Source of the DNA: Actinomycetota bacterium
GTDB taxonomy: Bacteria > Actinomycetota > Acidimicrobiia > Acidimicrobiales > JAHWKP01
Assembly: GCA_019347775.1 (NCBI GenBank)
Contig: JAHWKP010000018.1
Location: 1-16,176, forward strand
Direction of reading: 5' to 3'
DNA length: 16,176 nucleotides
Each line of letters opens with the position of its first letter. Position 1 is the first letter of the stretch. The translations under genes were made by a program, and so were the position numbers. The notes below the pieces were generated by a model. That model saw nothing but the letters and a program-made list of their open reading frames with translations, ran no database searches and was not told the origin of the DNA. Shown in pieces: positions 13,808 to 16,176 of the stretch.

Positions 13808-13945
13808 CGGTGTCCGTCCCGTTCGATCGATCCGTCGTCTCGGTGTTGGTTCGAGGAGCCGACAGTCTGGTGCCGACGTTCTGGACGCGCAACCGTACCT
13901 TCGGCGAGTGTCACGCAACGCGTACCCGCCTGACGTGCCACTAGT

Positions 13946-14641
13946 TCAGGGGACGTCGTAGCCCCAGGCGGCAGCCGCCTCGCAGAGGGCATCGAAGTGG
14001 AGGCCGCGCGGAAGGTCCGACCAGTCGACGTGGAGCGCGTACCAGCACGGCGCGGGGCCCGTGTTCCTCTTGTCTTCGGGCACGTTGAGCGCCGCGGTAA
14101 GTCGCTCAGGCGAGGCGGTGTGGCCGATGTGTGTGAGGATGTCGGCGAGCAGCGCCTCGTCGAGGTCCTCGATGCGGTACGTGAATGAGGCGTACTTGGC
14201 CGCCCGTGTGTTCCAGTCGACCCACCAGCGCATCCCATCGACCAGCTCGTCGCCGGACGGGTCGAAGTGGGCCCGCATGTAGTTCTTGAAGATGGGCTGC
14301 TCGGGCCGGGGCCGGTTGAAGAACCCTGCTCCGGCAAAGCTGCCGATGACCTTCAATGGGTGCCTGAGTTGCAACAGGACGGTGCCATTGAAACGGTCGA
14401 GGCGGGGAACGGCTTCCCACGAGACATCACCGTCGAGTCGTAGTCCGCGGCGGCGGATCATCTCGTAGGTGCGGGAGGCGACCTCATGGGACGGGTTGCG
14501 GTCAAGGACGCTGGGGTCGCGGAGTCCGGCTGGGTAGGGCCGGAACCAGAGCTCGTGTCCGACCCGGAGCCCGGTGCGTCGGAGCACGAGCGCCATGTAG
14601 GTCGTGCCGCAGCGACCCGTCCCGGTGATCACGAACCGCAT
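13946..14641 (-). CDS. Sulfotransferase-family protein
   Basis: This 231-aa protein starts directly with the PAPS 5'-phosphosulfate loop FVITGTGRCGTTYM (3-16). It has the 3'-phosphate-binding segment LQLRHPLKVIGSF (90-102, with R93 and S101), the two hallmarks of cytosolic and carbohydrate sulfotransferases. The C-terminal part (WYALHVDW onward) is short. The ATG at 14641 is chosen because it sits immediately before the loop and a TAGCGT box (14655-14650) lies 8 nt upstream, suggesting a leaderless mRNA. No ribosome-binding site is near. It would transfer sulfate from PAPS to an unknown hydroxyl or amine; a lipid, glycan or metabolite acceptor cannot be told apart. Confidence 0.83.
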   Translation of the reverse strand: MRFVITGTGRCGTTYMALVLRRTGLRVGHELWFRPYPAGLRDPSVLDRNPSHEVASRTYEMIRRRGLRLDGDVSWEAVPRLDRFNGTVLLQLRHPLKVIGSFAGAGFFNRPRPEQPIFKNYMRAHFDPSGDELVDGMRWWVDWNTRAAKYASFTYRIEDLDEALLADILTHIGHTASPERLTAALNVPEDKRNTGPAPCWYALHVDWSDLPRGLHFDALCEAAAAWGYDVP

Positions 14642-15020
14642 CGGCGGCGACGCTACTCCAAGTGTGCGAACTCCCCCGCGGTCGAGGGCGATCTTGTTGG
14701 CGAGCGTCTCGGCGGCGACGGTCTGCGCCCCGGCCCGTGTCGCCTGGCAGTGATCGCGAGCGGGACAATAGGGAGCCCTCGGTGACTGAGCTGAGCTGAA
14801 CGGCTGCTTCGCCGGCGCAACGGCGTTGCGGGGACGAGCGATCCTTCGGGGTGAGCAGCGCCAGATCCGGTCACGCCCACCCCACACACTGGGTCTTCAC
14901 CGCCGACGAGGAGACCATCGATGAGCGACCGCAGACCCGAGGCGGCTCTCCGAAACCTTGGCGTTGCTCCGACCAGGGTGGCGGTTGGCAGGCGGCACGC
15001 GCGGGCCCTGACCCGGGCGA
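14642..15020. other. Non-coding interval between sulfotransferase and second TA-like pair
   Basis: No credible gene is seen. The stretch holds the sulfotransferase -10 box near its left end and a perfect hairpin, CGCAAC-GGC-GTTGCG, at 14816-14830. The long open frame that reads through 14851-15033 into the next gene is low-complexity and unlike coding sequence. Confidence 0.5.
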
Positions 15021-15036
15021 TACCGTGAAGGGCGTG
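15021..15036 (+). promoter_or_regulatory. Leaderless promoter -10 box of second TA-like cassette
   Basis: TACCGT (15021-15026) is followed by 7 nt and the GTG start at 15034. It is the same hexamer and arrangement as the first cassette at 3365. Confidence 0.5.
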
Positions 15037-15228
15037 GCCGACGACCATGTTTGGACCGCAGAGGAACTCGAGCGGCTCAGGCCTCAGGACCGGCAACGTC
15101 TGCTCGACGAGCGCGTCGTGACCGACGTGACGACACTGCCACCGGACTTCGTCGAACGAGTTCGCCGGGAGGGCCGCGAACTCATGGAACAGCGCGGCAC
15201 CGCTTCTCGGACCGCCGATGGCGGCTGA
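15034..15228 (+). CDS. Small helical protein, putative antitoxin
   Basis: This is a 64-aa protein, rich in Arg, Glu and Asp, with two helical stretches: TAEELERLRPQDRQRLLDERV (8-28) and DFVERVRREGRELMEQRG (38-55). They are separated by VVTDVTTLPP. Small proteins of this type (a VxTDLxxLPxxFxxRVRxxGR-like core) commonly stand before RelE/ParE-like genes in actinobacteria, by my recollection of such pairs. The GTG at 15034 is chosen for the -10 box 7 nt upstream. Its 3' end overlaps the start of the toxin-like gene by 11 nt, implying coupled translation. A role as antitoxin is inferred. Confidence 0.55.
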   Translation: MADDHVWTAEELERLRPQDRQRLLDERVVTDVTTLPPDFVERVRREGRELMEQRGTASRTADGG

Positions 15229-15513
15229 GCGACGGACTGTCAGGGTCTCGCCCGCCGCCTGGACCAACTCGACGCCCAACTCCGCCAAGAACGAGGCCCG
15301 GCTGCTCAGCCATCGGTGGCTGACTTCATCGTCCTCGAGCTTCCGGCCGTGATCGAGCGGTTCGCGACTGGCTTCGACGACCTGCCAGAGATCACCGACG
15401 GCACGCCAAGTGGCCGGATGCTCATCGCACCGGGCTGTTCGGCCTACGTCGTCTACGGCGTGCTCCTCGATGACGGAGCGATCGAGATCGTGGGCATCAG
15501 CATCGACCCGTAG
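15218..15513 (+). pseudogene. RelE/ParE-like toxin, frameshifted by one base
   Basis: The ATG at 15218 opens MAAERRTVRVSPAAWT, then the frame goes wrong. From about 15266 another frame continues with QLDAQLRQERGPAAQPS and runs to 15513 (ending EIVGISIDP). Restoring one C after 15265 joins them into a single 98-aa protein. It has the small alpha/beta pattern of RelE/ParE-like toxins: N-terminal helices, then RMLIAPGCSAYVVYGVLLDDGAIEIVGI as antiparallel strands. No slippery heptamer is present, so programmed frameshifting is unlikely; a deletion in a C run or a sequencing error explains it better. A GTG at 15316 could still give a 65-aa C-terminal fragment. The start overlaps the antitoxin gene by 11 nt. 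Confidence 0.6.
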
Positions 15514-15568
15514 GCCCCACCCCAGACCAAGCTGACCAGCCGGTCGAGCCTCGGTATCGACGTCCGAG

Positions 15569-15588
15569 TGGTCACGAAGTGGTCACGA
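15569..15588 (+). repeat. Paired TGGTCACGA direct repeats, left att arm (copy 2)
   Basis: Exact 9-mers at 15569-15577 and 15580-15588, 11 bp apart, are identical in sequence and phasing to 4039-4058. The following ~115 bp up to the core align with the first copy without gaps, with many identical blocks (for example GCGAGAAC and AGCCGGA). Confidence 0.7.
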
Positions 15589-15704
15589 ACGACGCCAGAC
15601 CACTCCGCACGCAGCCGGACGAGCTGGGATAGCCTGGGCCGTTGACCTGCGAGAACGCGCACCACGGCGGACCCAGCCGGATCAGACAACACGCCAGGTT
15701 CGGC

Positions 15705-15723
15705 CTACGGATCAGAAGGTTAG
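15705..15723 (+). other. Second tRNA-Arg-derived att core
   Basis: CTACGGATCAGAAGGTTAG matches 4175-4193 exactly and equals the anticodon loop, 3' anticodon stem and variable loop of tRNA-Arg(ACG). It starts 125 bp after the second arm repeat, exactly as in copy 1. Beyond 15723 the tRNA match stops; the next bases (GGGACCGAG...) recall a decayed T arm but cannot be claimed as one. No gene is seen in the rest of 15514-15819. Confidence 0.7.
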
Positions 15724-15819
15724 CTAGGGACCGAGCGTCCGAGACGCGAGCCCGGACCCCGGCTGATCTGCGATCCATCGCGTCGGGTGGAGAGAGTTGG
15801 CTTGCCGCCGTCAGTCAGT

Positions 15820-16176
15820 TCACCGAGTCGGTACCGGCGGGTGGTACGTCTCGCCGTCGATGACGGAGGTCATGTAGCCGGCGTAGGCGATCTCGCCGAC
15901 GAAGGCGTTCAGCACGGTGACGGTGAAGCCGCCGGGGCTGGTGATGCGTGAGCCGACGAGGTCGCCGTCGGTGTCGGTCACGATGAGGTTGGAGTGCCAT
16001 GTGACCGGTCCGGCGTTGCCGCCCTCGTTCGTGATCGTTTCCGTGCCGTTGACGTAGTGGACGCCGTCCATGGTGAAGTCCCGGTAGACGGTGACCACGT
16101 CGAGGACGAATCGGCCGTCCGGCGTCGTCGTCACCTGCACGGTGGCAGAGCCGGTCTCGCCTTCGACGAGGCTGTC
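15820..16176 (-). CDS. C-terminal part of an unrecognised beta-rich protein, runs off right edge
   Basis: The frame is open from the window edge to the stop at 15820, giving the last 118 residues of a longer protein. The sequence is dominated by alternating hydrophobic and Thr/Val/Gly residues (VTTTPDGRFVLDVVTVYRDF, then GPVTWHSNLIVTDTDGD), typical of an extracellular beta-sandwich domain. It has no cysteines and no Lys. No family is recognised. The N-terminus, with any signal peptide, lies outside. A GTG at 16140 exists but the frame clearly continues upstream. Confidence 0.65.
   Translation of the reverse strand, partial: DSLVEGETGSATVQVTTTPDGRFVLDVVTVYRDFTMDGVHYVNGTETITNEGGNAGPVTWHSNLIVTDTDGDLVGSRITSPGGFTVTVLNAFVGEIAYAGYMTSVIDGETYHPPVPTR

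Noticed and set aside
14816..14830. CGCAAC-GGC-GTTGCG as an integron attC end
   Set aside because: The arms do not fit RYYYAAC/GTTRRRY and no second pair of sites or cassette structure follows; it is only a short hairpin.
15255..15270. Programmed ribosomal frameshift in the second toxin
   Set aside because: There is no slippery heptamer, no downstream structure that stands out, and one restored base gives a perfect join.
1..16176. CRISPR array, rRNA, riboswitch or insertion sequence with DDE transposase
   Set aside because: No regularly spaced repeats, rRNA segments, known aptamer cores or DDE-type transposase were seen on either strand.

Overview
The window is high-GC DNA with strong G/C preference at codon third positions, frequent GTG starts and several leaderless-looking promoters (a TAnnnT box 5-8 nt before the start codon). 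Together with a recognisable 3' half of a tRNA-Arg(ACG) of the type common in high-GC Gram-positives, this suggests an actinobacterium. A lineage such as Acidimicrobiia is only a guess. The gene mix (three tyrosine recombinases, a metal/arsenic resistance operon, two toxin-antitoxin-like pairs, att-like repeats) is that of an accessory, island-rich region.

Left part (1-4220). A tyrosine recombinase missing its N-terminus runs off the left edge. Then comes a divergent arsenic locus. arsR lies on the minus strand and is separated by a 16-bp palindrome from a tightly overlapping plus-strand operon encoding a multi-TM protein with two DxxxH motifs, an ArsM-type arsenite methyltransferase and a one-domain rhodanese. 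A 14-bp bulged hairpin ends the operon. A two-gene toxin-antitoxin-like cassette follows (60-aa partner and PIN-like protein). After it stand two direct TGGTCACGA repeats, then the 3' half of tRNA-Arg from the anticodon loop to the discriminator base, which is a typical integrase attachment scar.

Middle (4220-10560). Two translationally coupled tyrosine recombinases (ATGA overlap, the second with a C-terminal four-cysteine module) are read leftward from a good sigma70-like promoter. Beside them is a compact leftward operon, tetR-ferredoxin-P450-MFS, with 1-nt overlaps or gaps throughout. It is probably a self-regulated oxidation and transport unit for an unknown lipophilic compound.

Right part (10560-16176). 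An alpha/beta hydrolase (minus) diverges from a metallo-beta-lactamase-fold lactonase-like hydrolase (plus). A CmoB-like (DUF1698-type) methyltransferase and a small sulfotransferase (both minus) follow. Next is a second toxin-antitoxin-like pair whose toxin is broken by a one-base deletion, followed by a second copy of the TGGTCACGA repeat/tRNA-Arg core module with exactly the same internal spacing as the first. A truncated secreted-looking protein runs off the right edge.

The central observation is that the two att-like modules (about 4039-4216 and 15569-15723) are diverged copies of one design: paired 9-mers, 125 bp to a 19-bp tRNA-Arg core, each directly after a TA-like pair. They bracket 11.5 kb carrying the recombinases and the metabolic cargo. 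This suggests successive integrations at a tRNA-Arg gene.
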